64,000 nt of DNA from assembly GCA_016213625.1 (NCBI GenBank), contig JACQZZ010000116.1:62001-126000 (forward strand). Reading direction: 5' to 3'. A program made the position numbers and the translations under genes. This document shows positions 25,023-33,283 of the stretch, piece by piece. Below the pieces are notes generated by a model, which did not search any database, was not told the DNA's origin, and worked only from the letters and a program-made list of their open reading frames with translations. How positions within the stretch are numbered: position 1 is the first letter of the stretch; each line of letters starts with the position of its first letter. This DNA comes from Actinomycetota bacterium (GTDB taxonomy: Bacteria > Actinomycetota > Acidimicrobiia > Acidimicrobiales > Ilumatobacteraceae).

Positions 25023-25886
25023 ATGAGTGGAGACACGCTGCGCGCCCGACTGAACGCCTCCGAATCGGTGCTCATGCCGGGTGTGTGGGACGCCCTGTCG
25101 GGTCGACTCGCCGCCGAGGCGGGCTTCGGCACGGTGTTCCTCAGTGGGTACTGCGTCAGTGGCACGCTGTTGGGGCTGCCCGACTTCGGCTACCTCACCC
25201 AGACCGAGATGGCGGAGGTGGCGCGTCGCGTCTGTGCGGCCAACCCCGGCATCGACGTGGTGGTCGACGCCGACACCGGATACGGCAATCCGCTGAACAC
25301 CATTCGCACCGTCGACCTGTGGCGACAGGCCGGGGCATCGGGCATCTTCCTGGAAGACCAGGTGTGGCCCAAGCGGTGCGGCCACATGGCGGGCAAGCAG
25401 GTCATCGAGCGGGCCGACTGGTTGGCCAAGCTGCGCGCCGCGGTGCAGGCGGGCTCGGGGCTGCATGTCACCGCCCGCACCGACGCCCGTGCCGCCATCG
25501 GGCTCACCGAGGCCATCGAGCGGGTGAAGATGGCACGCGACACCGGGGTCGACGCGCTGTTCGTCGAAGCACCCGAGTCGGTGGAGGAACTGGGGCAGAT
25601 CGCCGCCGCCCTGCCCGACATCACGCTCGTCGCCAACATGGTGGAGACCGGGCGTACCCCGCTGCTCACGCCGGCCGAGTTGGCCGACCTGGGCTTCCTG
25701 CTCGTCGTCTCGCCACTGTCGGCGCTGTTCACGATGGTCAAGGCGGTGCAGGACTCGTTGACGTTGCTGCGCGACGAGGGTTCGCTGCGCGGCCACCTGG
25801 ATCGCCTGGTGGAGTTCGGCGAGTTCGGCCGGTTGATGGACCTCGACGGCCACTACGAAACGGAGCAGCGTTTCACCGCCCGTTGA
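25023..25886 (+). CDS. Isocitrate lyase / PEP mutase superfamily protein (methylisocitrate lyase-like)
   Basis: A 287-residue TIM-barrel enzyme. VVDADTGYGNP binds the metal, GIFLEDQVWPKRCGHMAGK contains the catalytic K-R-C-G-H loop of isocitrate and 2-methylisocitrate lyases, and TARTDARA is also typical. The Cys in KRCGH marks a C-C lyase rather than a PEP mutase. The substrate may be methylisocitrate (PrpB) or another 2-hydroxy diacid such as oxaloacetate or dimethylmalate; no prpC or prpD is nearby. It is followed by the metX riboswitch, with its own promoter. Confidence 0.88.
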   Translation: MSGDTLRARLNASESVLMPGVWDALSGRLAAEAGFGTVFLSGYCVSGTLLGLPDFGYLTQTEMAEVARRVCAANPGIDVVVDADTGYGNPLNTIRTVDLWRQAGASGIFLEDQVWPKRCGHMAGKQVIERADWLAKLRAAVQAGSGLHVTARTDARAAIGLTEAIERVKMARDTGVDALFVEAPESVEELGQIAAALPDITLVANMVETGRTPLLTPAELADLGFLLVVSPLSALFTMVKAVQDSLTLLRDEGSLRGHLDRLVEFGEFGRLMDLDGHYETEQRFTAR

Positions 25887-25890
25887 TTGC

Positions 25891-25896
25891 TAACCT
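25891..25896 (+). promoter_or_regulatory. -10 box of the riboswitch-metX transcript
   Basis: TAACCT lies just after the lyase stop codon and about ten bases before the first conserved riboswitch bases. The -35 region is weak (no clear TTGACA), so this is a position-based call. Confidence 0.35.
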
Positions 25897-25906
25897 GCTC
25901 CGGAAC

Positions 25907-26030
25907 ACGCATCACGAGCGACCCCTTCTCGCGAGAGAGGGGATCCGGCAACCGGGGTGGAAGCCCCACGGTGCCTTCCCATCTCGGTGGGGATGTGGCC
26001 TGGCGAAAGCCCGGCAACAACAGCTTCCCT
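25907..26030 (+). ncRNA. SAM riboswitch, probably SAM-IV class
   Basis: The leader of metX contains the SAM-clan core: CACGAGCGACC, a hairpin (CCCCTTCTC / GAGAGAGGGG), then GATCCGGCAACC, a G-rich/C-rich hairpin and GGTGCCTTCCC. The GGCAACC followed by a GGTGCC segment that can form a pseudoknot is how actinobacterial SAM-IV elements look; SAM-I shares the core but has another outer stem. It should turn down metX when SAM is plentiful. The expression platform probably hides the AAGGAGGA site at 26062-26069. The class assignment was made by eye. Confidence 0.85.
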
Positions 26031-26073
26031 CGTGCGGCGTGCAGATCTCACCGCTGCGACGAAGGAGGAACCG

Positions 26074-27258
26074 ATGAACGGGCAGCCACGCCCCGGGCGA
26101 CCGCACCAAGCGACGGGCGCCTGGATGCCGGGCGATCCTCCCGGCTCGCGCCGCTTCTTCGAGATCCCACGCCCGCTCGCGCTCGACGGCGGCGCCACCC
26201 TCAGCGGAGTGGTCGTGGCCTACGAGACCTGGGGCACCCTCAAAGCGGACCGCTCGAACGCGGTGCTGCTGTGCCACGCGTGGACCGGCGACAGCCACGC
26301 CACCGGGCCGGCCGAGCACGGCCATCCGGCACCTGGCTGGTGGGAAGGCGCCGTGGGGCCGGGCCTGGCCATCGACACCCGGCGCTGGTTCGTGGTGTGT
26401 GCGAACGTGCTCGGCGGTTGCCAGGGCTCCACCGGACCCGCCTCGCCGCATCCGGTCGATGGTCGTCCCTATGGCAGCCGGTTCCCGGTCATCACCATTC
26501 GCGACATGGTGCGCGCCCAGGCCCGTCTGGCCGACCATCTCGGCGTGCAGCGGTGGCACGCGGTGGTCGGCGGCTCGATGGGCGGCATGCAGGTGCTGGA
26601 GTGGGCCGTGATGTTCCCGCAACGCGTCGGTGGCATCGTGCCCATCGCCACGTGCACACAGGCCAGCGCACAGCAGATCGCGTGGGGTGCCATCGGCCGG
26701 CGGGCCATCCGCATGGACCCGAAGTGGCGCGGCGGCGACTACTACGACGCCGATCCCGACGACGGTCCGTGGGAGGGCCTGGCCACCGCGCGCATGGTGG
26801 CCCAGGTGACGTTCCGCAGCGACAACGTGTTCACCGATCGTTTCGGACGTGAACTCGCCGACGGGGCCACGCTGCACGACGGTCTCGACCTGTGGCAGCG
26901 GTTCGAGGTGGAGCGCTATCTCGACTATCACGGCGACAAGCTCGTGCGGCGGTTCGACACGAACAGCTACCTCATCATCGGCAAGGCGATGGACCTGCAC
27001 GACATCGGGCGCGGCAGGTCGGGCCTCGGTGCCGCCATCTCTCGCGTCACCTCACCCGCGCTGGTGATGGGCATCTCCAGCGACATCCTGTATCCCACGT
27101 ACCAGCAGCGCCAGATCCACGAGCTCCTGCTGTCGGAGGGCACGAAGAGCGACTACGTGGAGATCGACTCACCCCACGGGCACGACGCGTTCCTGATCAA
27201 TCTGGATCAGGTTGCTCCGCCGATTCAGCAGTTCCTCGAATCGCTCGCTCCCGCCTGA
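26074..27258 (+). CDS. metX: Homoserine O-acetyltransferase (MetX)
   Basis: MetX acetylates homoserine with acetyl-CoA for methionine synthesis. The 394-residue alpha/beta hydrolase-fold protein has the opening FEIPRPLALDGGATLSG, VLLCHAWTGDSHA (oxyanion region), the nucleophile elbow VVGGSMGGMQVLEW, and the late Asp and His of the triad (GISSDILYPTYQQ and SPHGHDAFL). ATG 26074 has an AAGGAGGA five bases upstream. Control is by the SAM riboswitch in the leader. No metY (O-acetylhomoserine sulfhydrylase) lies next to it. The 3' end overlaps a convergent gene by 62 bp. Confidence 0.95.
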   Translation: MNGQPRPGRPHQATGAWMPGDPPGSRRFFEIPRPLALDGGATLSGVVVAYETWGTLKADRSNAVLLCHAWTGDSHATGPAEHGHPAPGWWEGAVGPGLAIDTRRWFVVCANVLGGCQGSTGPASPHPVDGRPYGSRFPVITIRDMVRAQARLADHLGVQRWHAVVGGSMGGMQVLEWAVMFPQRVGGIVPIATCTQASAQQIAWGAIGRRAIRMDPKWRGGDYYDADPDDGPWEGLATARMVAQVTFRSDNVFTDRFGRELADGATLHDGLDLWQRFEVERYLDYHGDKLVRRFDTNSYLIIGKAMDLHDIGRGRSGLGAAISRVTSPALVMGISSDILYPTYQQRQIHELLLSEGTKSDYVEIDSPHGHDAFLINLDQVAPPIQQFLESLAPA

Positions 27259-27655
27259 CCTCGCGGTCGGCGAGGATCTGCTCGAGGACCGGGATGACCT
27301 TGCTCTTGGCCGGCACACGGATGGCCAACTGGTTCGGGAGGGCGTGCCCGTCGAGCAACTCCTGTGCCACGTAGACCTGCAGTCGTTGCGGGGGACTGGG
27401 CGACTTGCCCACCAACGCCCACAGCGACCCGTTGCGGCGCAGGCCGCGCTTCTGGCTGCAGTGGAGCACACCGTCGTCGAGCACCATCACTCGCGTCTCG
27501 CGAGCGCGGCCGGCGGGTTGACCCTCGACGATCTCCTGCGCGGTGCACAAGAAGCGCTTGCCGTCCTTGGACGCATAGTGCGGCTCGATCTTGTACGAGA
27601 CCCACCACAGGCCCGCCATGACGGCGAAGAACAGCACGATCCAGAGGGCATCCAC
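27197..27655 (-). CDS. Membrane-anchored protein of unknown function
   Basis: From GTG 27655 the protein has 152 residues: one N-terminal membrane helix (LWIVLFFAVMAGLWWVSYKI) and then a soluble basic/hydrophobic part with CTAQEI, RETRVMVLDDGVLHCSQKRGLRR and VAQELLDGHALPNQLAIRVP. The frame stays open to a GTG at 27727, which would add 24 basic residues; I prefer the start next to the helix but cannot exclude the longer one. The end is 62 bp antisense to metX. I do not recognise a family. Confidence 0.6.
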   Translation of the reverse strand: MDALWIVLFFAVMAGLWWVSYKIEPHYASKDGKRFLCTAQEIVEGQPAGRARETRVMVLDDGVLHCSQKRGLRRNGSLWALVGKSPSPPQRLQVYVAQELLDGHALPNQLAIRVPAKSKVIPVLEQILADREVRRERAIRGTAESAEQPDPD

Positions 27656-27735
27656 CGGTACAGCTTTGCCGATCCGGCGAGGCACCGCACGTCGACGCGT
27701 GTGGTGAGGGGTGGTCGCGTGCGACACTGTGGGCC

Positions 27736-28428
27736 GTGAACGCGGTGGACGTGGAGTCGAAGATGGTGCGTGTGCCGACGGTGGTGCTGGGCGGGATCCT
27801 TGCCGAGGGCACCTTCGAAGACCCTCAGAACGCGCGCATCATCTACCTCGCCGTCGCCGGCCTGCTGCTGCTGGCCATCGTGCTCGGCGTCGGCACCTGG
27901 TACTGGTGGCGCACCAGCAAGGTGGAACACCCTGCGCTAGGCCCGCTGGAGATGATGGGCACGCGCACCTGGCGCAAGGGCGACTTCAACTCCCGTGCGC
28001 GGCGTCTGGAGGATTCCCGGCCGGCGAACGCCATCCACGAGGCCGAGCCGGTCGACGACCGCGACGAACTCGACCTCGACGCACTCGGCAAGCTGGAGCC
28101 GGCACAGTTCGACGACTTCTCCGACCTGCTCCCCGCGGCCGCAGCTGCCGCACCGGTGGCGCTCGCCACCGTCGACGCACCTGACGATGCGCCGGCGGTC
28201 GAGGCCGTGTCCGTCGAGGCCGTGTCCGTCGAGCCCGTGTCCGAGGAGCCCGTGTCCGAGGAGCCGGTGGTCGCGCCGGCCAAGCAGGGTGTCATCGTCA
28301 TCGACACCGCGCCATCCTCCGCACCGGCGCAGCAGCTCACCTTCGATGAACCGGCCGCCGAGCCCGCCGCCGACGACGACGATCCCGATCACTTCGATCC
28401 GCTGTTGCGGCTCAACGTCAGCGAATAG
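27736..28428 (+). CDS. Single-pass membrane protein with acidic repeat tail
   Basis: The 230-residue protein has one membrane helix near residues 36-58 (IIYLAVAGLLLLAIVLGVGTWYWW) and a long Asp/Glu/Ala-rich C-terminal region, probably disordered. The tail contains a fourfold pentapeptide repeat of the AVSVE/PVSEE type coded by 15-bp tandem repeats at 28204-28263. It ends HFDPLLRLNVSE. The start is GTG 27736; no better start is evident. No recognised domain. It is divergent from the membrane protein above. Confidence 0.75.
   Translation: MNAVDVESKMVRVPTVVLGGILAEGTFEDPQNARIIYLAVAGLLLLAIVLGVGTWYWWRTSKVEHPALGPLEMMGTRTWRKGDFNSRARRLEDSRPANAIHEAEPVDDRDELDLDALGKLEPAQFDDFSDLLPAAAAAAPVALATVDAPDDAPAVEAVSVEAVSVEPVSEEPVSEEPVVAPAKQGVIVIDTAPSSAPAQQLTFDEPAAEPAADDDDPDHFDPLLRLNVSE
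28204..28263 (+). repeat. Four 15-bp tandem repeats inside a CDS
   Basis: The unit (G/C)CCGTGTCCG(TC/AG)GAG is repeated four times in frame; copies 1-2 are identical and copies 3-4 are identical. It encodes AVSVE, AVSVE, PVSEE, PVSEE, so the number of units could vary between strains. Confidence 0.85.
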
Positions 28429-28453
28429 CTGGGCATGCCGCGGCGCCTGCCGG

Positions 28454-28459
28454 TACGGT
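28454..28459 (+). promoter_or_regulatory. -10 box before a 76-residue gene
   Basis: TACGGT, seven bases, ATG 28467; a leaderless start is likely. Confidence 0.45.
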
Positions 28460-28466
28460 GGGGCGC

Positions 28467-28697
28467 ATGGCTGATTCCCTCGACGTCGACGCGATGCTCG
28501 CCCGTTTCCGTGAGCGGGCCCACGCCGTGAAGCAGCGGCCGCTGCCGCCCGTGGCGGGCGAGGAACGGGCACAGTTCGTGCGCCAGGCCCAGGTGGACTT
28601 CCGCGACTACGCCATCATCGGCGACGCCGCGGGCACCATCGAGGACGGCGTCCTCGTGCTGCGGGTGGACCTCCGGCCGCCCGAGCAGCGTGGCTGA
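28467..28697 (+). CDS. Small soluble protein of unknown function
   Basis: A 76-residue protein: an N-terminal helix (DVDAMLARFRERAHAVKQR), a middle helix (AQFVRQAQVDFRDYAIIGDA) and a final beta-like stretch GVLVLRVDLRPP. High third-position G+C and the leaderless -10 box support a real gene. I know no function. It lies 39 bp after the acidic-tail membrane protein and just before the tRNA promoter. GTG 28458 is an alternative start. Confidence 0.7.
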   Translation: MADSLDVDAMLARFRERAHAVKQRPLPPVAGEERAQFVRQAQVDFRDYAIIGDAAGTIEDGVLVLRVDLRPPEQRG

Positions 28698-28701
28698 CTG
28701 G

Positions 28702-28731
28702 TTGTCAATCTCGCGGTCGCGTCGCTAGATT
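28702..28731 (+). promoter_or_regulatory. Housekeeping promoter of tRNA-Gly
   Basis: TTGTCA (28702-28707), an 18-bp spacer and TAGATT (28726-28731), ending 13 bp before the tRNA. It is the best sigma-A type -35/-10 pair in the window. Confidence 0.7.
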
Positions 28732-28744
28732 GCTTCCGCACATT

Positions 28745-28820
28745 GCGGACGTGGCTCAGCTGGTAGAGCATCACCTTGCCAAGGTGAGGGTCGCGAGTTC
28801 GAATCTCGTCGTCCGCTCCA
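28745..28820 (+). tRNA. tRNA-Gly (GCC anticodon)
   Basis: A full cloverleaf: acceptor GCGGACG/CGTCCGC, D stem GCTC/GAGC, anticodon stem TCACC/GGTGA around the loop TTGCCAA with anticodon GCC, T loop TTCGAAT, discriminator T and an encoded CCA (28818-28820). Confidence 0.97.
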
Positions 28821-28825
28821 TTTGG

Positions 28826-28856
28826 AAGGCCCCTGGCGGAGTCGCCAGGGGCCTTT
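28826..28856 (+). terminator. Strong intrinsic terminator after tRNA-Gly
   Basis: A perfect 13-bp stem, AAGGCCCCTGGCG and its complement around GAGT, followed by T, begins 5 bp after the tRNA CCA. Confidence 0.85.
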
Positions 28857-29178
28857 CCGCGGGCACGGGCTTCATCGCTCGACCACTGGAGTGGCGTCGG
28901 AGTGGATGCGGCGCTTCATGAAAGGACCTAGTCCTCTGGTCGTGTCGGCTGGCCGCTCCGCTAACTGAAGTGAGGCGGGCGCACACCGTTCGGCTGTGGG
29001 TTGAGGAGCCGATCCGGCGGACGAGCGCCGAGAACACCGCGTGTCACGAGCACGGAGTCGGTTCAGCAGCACGATGAGGAGGGTCATGGCACCGAGCACT
29101 CGGTTCTGGACCTCCCCCCAGGCGTGGGTGACAGCCTCGCCATCGCCTGGGTGCCGACCGTGCGGCGAGGCGGAACCG
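28857..29178. other. Spacer between tRNA-Gly and the PAS-GGDEF-EAL gene
   Basis: About 320 bp without a supported gene. The plus frame is open from GTG 29041 into the downstream gene, but its composition (many Arg, Trp and Pro) is unlike that protein. I see no clear promoter or hairpin. Confidence 0.5.
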
Positions 29179-32043
29179 ATGGTCGGCGATGAAGTCATGA
29201 CCGTGGCCCTCGACGCGGACGCCGAGACGCCCGGCGACGGCCACCGCTTCAGGGCGATGTTCCACGATCACGGCGCAGTCATGCTGCTCATCGACCCGGA
29301 AACCGGGCAGATCGTGGATGCGAATCCGTCAGCCGTGGCGTTCTACGGCTACAGCATGAGTGAACTGAGATCGATGTCGATCACCGAGATCAACATGATG
29401 CCGGCCGCTGAGGTCGTGGCCATGATGGCTCGGGCCGAGGCGGGCGACCTCACCCACTTCGTCTTCCCGCATCGCCTGGCCAGCGGTGAGATCCGCAGGG
29501 TCGACGTCCACTCCTCGCCCATCCATGATGGTCGACTCCTGCTCTTCTCCATCGTCGTCGACATCGAGGATCGAGTCCGGGCGGAGGAAGAGCTCGCCCG
29601 GGTGTCCGCGTATTCTCGGAGTCTCATCGAAGCGAGCCTCGATCCGCTCGTCACCATCAGCGCAGTCGGCGTCATCACCGACGTGAACGTGGCCACCGAA
29701 ACCGTCACCGGCGTCCCTCGGCGGGAACTCATCGGCAGTGACTTCGCCACCTACTTCACGGATCCGGCCAGCGCCCGCGCCGGCTACGTCCACGCGTTCA
29801 ACGAGGGGTCGGTCAAGAATTACCCGCTTGCGATCCGACACGTTGACGGAACTGTCACTGACGTGCTGTACAACGCCACCGTCTACCGCGACAGCAACGG
29901 CGACATCGCAGGGGTGTTCGCCGCCGCGCGCGACATCACCGAGCGAACGCGCGTCGAGATGGAGCTGGCCGAGCAGCGTGATCGACTGGCCGCGAGTGAA
30001 GGTCTCTTGCGTGCAGTGCTCGACTCAACCGGGGATGCGGTGATCCGGTTCGGCCGCGATGGGCGTATCGACTTCGTGAACCATCAGGTCGAGCAGAACT
30101 CTGGTGTCCCATGCGAGCACTGGATCGGCAAGACGTTCGCGGAGATGGGGTTCGGCGACTTCGCAACGTCGTGGGACGCGTACAACCGGCAGGTGTTCGA
30201 TGGCGGTGAGGCGCTCACGTTCGAGTTCGAGATCGACAACGCGGAGGGCCACCGCTGGTACGAGACGAAGGTCACCCCCGAGATGGATGCCGACGGGTGC
30301 GTCGGCCATGTCATCGAGTCGAGCCGTGACATCACCGACCGAGTGCAAGCGGAGAGCGAGTTGCGTTCCAGCCGAGCGCAGTTGGAGCAGGCGCAACGCA
30401 TCGCGCACTTCGGCAGTTGGACCTTGGACAACGCCACCAATCACGTCTCCTGGTCCGAGGAGCTGTTCCTCATGCAGGGTCTCGACCCCGCGAGTCCCGC
30501 GCCGGACTACACCGAGCACAGCCGGCTGTTCACCGCAGCGAGCTGGCACGAGTTGAGCACGGCATTGTCGAACGCCCAGACGACCGGCACCCCGTACGAA
30601 CTCGAACTGGAGATGGTCCGACCCGACGGCTCCCACGGGTGGATGCTGGCGCGGGGTGAACCGGTGTGGGATGAAGCGGGGGCGATCATCGGCCTTCAGG
30701 GCGTGGCTCTCGACGTGACCGATCGCAAGGTCGCGAGTGAACGCTTGCGCACACAGGCCACGCACGACCCGCTGACAGGTCTGGCGAACCGACTTGCGCT
30801 CATCGACGAACTCACCCTGGCGATCAACGCCCGCTCTCGATCCGGCCGGCCACTTGCAGTGCTCATGATGGACCTCGACCGCTTCAAGGATGTCAACGAC
30901 ACGCTGGGTCACTCCGCCGGTGATCGCCTCCTAATCGCTGTTGCCGACCGGCTTCAAGCAGTCGCGAGGGCTGGCGACCTGGTGGCTCGACTCGGCGGCG
31001 ACGAGTTCATCATCGTCATGCGCGACCTGAAGGAGCCGGCGGAGGCGGTGCGCGCGGCCGCTCGACTGGTGGAAGAGTTCCGGACTCCATTTGCCACCAG
31101 CGACCGGGAGCTGTTCGCCACCGCGAGCGTGGGTGTTGCGCTCGCCACGGATGGGGCCGAGGCAGGTGATCTTCTGCGGGAAGCCGACACCGCGCTCTAC
31201 GCTGCGAAGGCCGATGGTCGGGACCGGGTGGCCATGTTCAACGAGGATCTGCGAACGACCGTCACCGCCCGACTCGCGGTCGAGGCCGGCCTTCGCCAAG
31301 CGTTGCTTCGCGGGGAGCTCGAGGTCTGGTACCAACCAGAGGTGGACCTCAAATCCGGGTCAGTGGTCGCGTTCGAGGCACTGCTGCGCTGGCGGCGACC
31401 CGACGGTGACGTGTGGACCGCTGATCGGTTCGTCGAGATCGCTGAGGGCACGGGGCTGATCCTTGACATCGGCGACTGGATGCTGAACCAGGCGTGCATC
31501 CAGGGTGCGGCATGGGCGATGCTCGGCGCGAGTCACCCGGTGATGCTCCGGGTCAACATTTCCGCCGTCCAGCTGGCCGAGGTGGGATTGCTCGATGCGA
31601 TCGACGGCGCGCTCGCCGCCAGTGGCCTCGAACCCGAGCTCTTGTGCGTGGAGATCACGGAGACCGCGCTGCTTCGCCGGACCGCGGTCGTGACGTCGAA
31701 TCTTCAGGGGATCCACGACCGTGGAATCTCCCTCGCGATCGACGACTTCGGTACGGGGTACGCGTCGCTCACCTATCTGGACCAGCACCCGATCGACGTG
31801 ATCAAGATCGACCGCAGCTTCGTCGCCCACGCGACTGACGATGGCCCTGGACTCGTCGCGGGGATCATCGCGCTCGCCAGGCCGCTCGGTATCCAGATCG
31901 TCGCCGAGGGCGTCGAGCATGCCGACCAAGTGGCACGACTGTGTCAGATGGGCTGCGGCTCCGCGCAGGGTTGGTTCTACTCCAGGGCGGTGTGCCCGGA
32001 TGAGGCCACCAGATTGCTGAGCCACCGCTATCCGGGTTTCTGA
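29179..32043 (+). CDS. Multi-PAS diguanylate cyclase / phosphodiesterase (PAS-GGDEF-EAL)
   Basis: A soluble c-di-GMP signalling protein of 954 residues. Four PAS units in series fill roughly residues 20-530 (each ending in a DITERT/DITDRV/DVTDRK-type strand). A GGDEF domain at about 530-690 has DPLTGLANR and the intact active site RLGGDEFIIV, and an EAL domain at about 700-945 has FEALLRW, IDDFGTGYASLTYL and AEGVE. Both halves therefore look catalytic, and direction may be set by the PAS inputs. No membrane helix. ATG 29179 follows GAGG by eight bases. Confidence 0.93.
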   Translation: MVGDEVMTVALDADAETPGDGHRFRAMFHDHGAVMLLIDPETGQIVDANPSAVAFYGYSMSELRSMSITEINMMPAAEVVAMMARAEAGDLTHFVFPHRLASGEIRRVDVHSSPIHDGRLLLFSIVVDIEDRVRAEEELARVSAYSRSLIEASLDPLVTISAVGVITDVNVATETVTGVPRRELIGSDFATYFTDPASARAGYVHAFNEGSVKNYPLAIRHVDGTVTDVLYNATVYRDSNGDIAGVFAAARDITERTRVEMELAEQRDRLAASEGLLRAVLDSTGDAVIRFGRDGRIDFVNHQVEQNSGVPCEHWIGKTFAEMGFGDFATSWDAYNRQVFDGGEALTFEFEIDNAEGHRWYETKVTPEMDADGCVGHVIESSRDITDRVQAESELRSSRAQLEQAQRIAHFGSWTLDNATNHVSWSEELFLMQGLDPASPAPDYTEHSRLFTAASWHELSTALSNAQTTGTPYELELEMVRPDGSHGWMLARGEPVWDEAGAIIGLQGVALDVTDRKVASERLRTQATHDPLTGLANRLALIDELTLAINARSRSGRPLAVLMMDLDRFKDVNDTLGHSAGDRLLIAVADRLQAVARAGDLVARLGGDEFIIVMRDLKEPAEAVRAAARLVEEFRTPFATSDRELFATASVGVALATDGAEAGDLLREADTALYAAKADGRDRVAMFNEDLRTTVTARLAVEAGLRQALLRGELEVWYQPEVDLKSGSVVAFEALLRWRRPDGDVWTADRFVEIAEGTGLILDIGDWMLNQACIQGAAWAMLGASHPVMLRVNISAVQLAEVGLLDAIDGALAASGLEPELLCVEITETALLRRTAVVTSNLQGIHDRGISLAIDDFGTGYASLTYLDQHPIDVIKIDRSFVAHATDDGPGLVAGIIALARPLGIQIVAEGVEHADQVARLCQMGCGSAQGWFYSRAVCPDEATRLLSHRYPGF

Positions 32044-32109
32044 CGCCTCTCGAGAGCCGCCCAGCGCGGCATCCGCGGCCGCACCGCCGAGGTCGAGATC
32101 CCCGACAGT

Positions 32110-32135
32110 GTTTGGAACGCGCGGCTCCCGGGAAG
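32110..32135 (+). promoter_or_regulatory. SigB/F-type promoter candidate (weaker)
   Basis: GTTT, 16 bases, GGGAAG, 48 bp before ATG 32183. The spacer matches the five better sites nearby; the -10 part has A for T at its fourth position. Confidence 0.45.
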
Positions 32136-32182
32136 AACCTGGTATCGAGCGTCGGATCCTCCGGCCGCGAGGGAAGAGTCCG

Positions 32183-32737
32183 ATGACGATCGCCGACGGT
32201 CCGCAGCACGAACGCACCACCATGAGCGAGGCACCGGTCGCCGGCACCGCAGCCGAGGTCGGTGTGCCGGTGGCACACGTGCGCACGTCGTCGAGCGCGA
32301 GGTTCGCGCCCGATGCGTTGATCGCCGCCGGTGTCGGTCTGGTGCTCATCGTGATCGGCCTGATCGTGATCACCCGTGGCGGGTTCAGCGGTTCGATGTC
32401 GGACCCGGTGGTCGAGGTGCTCGGCTTCCGCCACACGACCACGCTCGGCCTCATCGAGATCGCGATCGGCGCGTTGCTCCTCATCGCAGGGGCGAGCCGC
32501 TCTCGCGCGCTGGCGACGTTCGGCGGCCTCGTGCTCGTCGTCGCCGGCTTCGTCGGCGCGGTCCAGACCGAGTCGTTCGCCACGAACCTGGCGCTCGAGT
32601 CCTCGGTGGGCTGGTGGGCCGTCGTGGCGGGTGCCGTCGTCGTGATCGCATCCCTCGTCCTGCCCCGATTCGCCAGGCGGGCGACCACCATCGAGCAGGT
32701 GGGCCCTTCTTCTGTCGACGGTCGCACGTCGACCTGA
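32183..32737 (+). CDS. Four-helix membrane protein of the sigma-factor island
   Basis: A 184-residue membrane protein. A polar N-terminal 50 residues are followed by about four helices (ALIAAGVGLVLIVIGLIVI, IEIAIGALLLIAGA, ATFGGLVLVVAGFVGA, WWAVVAGAVVVIASLVL) and a short polar tail. No family is recognised. ATG 32183 has a GAGGGAAG-type site upstream; ATG 32222 is an alternative. It sits upstream of the anti-sigma gene on the same strand and has its own candidate stress promoter, so it is probably a regulon member. Confidence 0.75.
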   Translation: MTIADGPQHERTTMSEAPVAGTAAEVGVPVAHVRTSSSARFAPDALIAAGVGLVLIVIGLIVITRGGFSGSMSDPVVEVLGFRHTTTLGLIEIAIGALLLIAGASRSRALATFGGLVLVVAGFVGAVQTESFATNLALESSVGWWAVVAGAVVVIASLVLPRFARRATTIEQVGPSSVDGRTST

Positions 32738-32768
32738 CGGCTCGCGATCGCGGGCTGGTATCGGTCAC

Positions 32769-32794
32769 GTTTGGTCGGCAGCGCGATCGGGTAC
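32769..32794 (+). promoter_or_regulatory. SigB/F-type promoter of the anti-sigma/sigma operon
   Basis: GTTT, exactly 16 bases, GGGTAC. Known SigB/SigF consensus in actinobacteria is GTTT-N15-17-GGGTA(T/C). It lies 74 bp upstream of the ATG and predicts autoregulation. Confidence 0.8.
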
Positions 32795-32868
32795 GAACTC
32801 GGTGCGACCGTGTGCACCGAGTCTGCAACGATCTGCATCGAGTGGCGTACCTCAGGAGGCCTGCCGAC

Positions 32869-33276
32869 ATGACCGAGATGGGCACCACACCACCGTCGCC
32901 GTCGACCGCGGTGAGCGGGCCGGTGGCACTTCGAATCCCCGCCGAGCCGGCGTTGTCGCGTATCGCTCGCCTCGCGGCGAGCGGCCTCGCGTCGCTCACC
33001 GGGTTCACCATCGACGACATCGAGGACATCAAGATCGCGGTCAGCGAGGTGACCATCGCCCTCGTGGAGCACGGTGCCGGGCAACCGGTGGAGCTCGAGT
33101 TCGACGCCCGAGACGCGTTCGTGGTGCGTGCCCGTACGGCGGTCGAGGAATTCGATCCCGAGCACCCCGACCTCGAGTTGTGCCGCACGGTGCTGGGTGA
33201 GGTGTGCAAGGAGCACGGAATGAGCCACGTCGATGGTCACGCCGAGATCTGGGCCTCGGTCGTCCGAACTGGCTGA
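32869..33276 (+). CDS. RsbW-like anti-sigma factor (HATPase fold), degenerate
   Basis: A 135-residue protein with the anti-sigma kinase layout: LSRIARLAASGLASLTGFTIDDIEDIKIAVSE is the helix before the N-box in RsbW/SpoIIAB proteins. The N-box itself reads SEVTIALVEHG; the Asn expected four residues after the Glu is Ala, and no DxGxGF or GxG lid is visible afterwards. It may bind its sigma factor without being an active kinase, or have an altered ATP site. AGGAGG at 32854-32859 lies nine bases before ATG 32869. The sigma gene starts 7 bp after its stop. Confidence 0.82.
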   Translation: MTEMGTTPPSPSTAVSGPVALRIPAEPALSRIARLAASGLASLTGFTIDDIEDIKIAVSEVTIALVEHGAGQPVELEFDARDAFVVRARTAVEEFDPEHPDLELCRTVLGEVCKEHGMSHVDGHAEIWASVVRTG

Positions 33277-33283
33277 CCGGACG

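Noticed and set aside
29041-29178. N-terminal extension of the PAS-GGDEF-EAL protein from GTG 29041
   Set aside because: The added 46 residues are unlike a PAS protein, while ATG 29179 has a well-placed GAGG.
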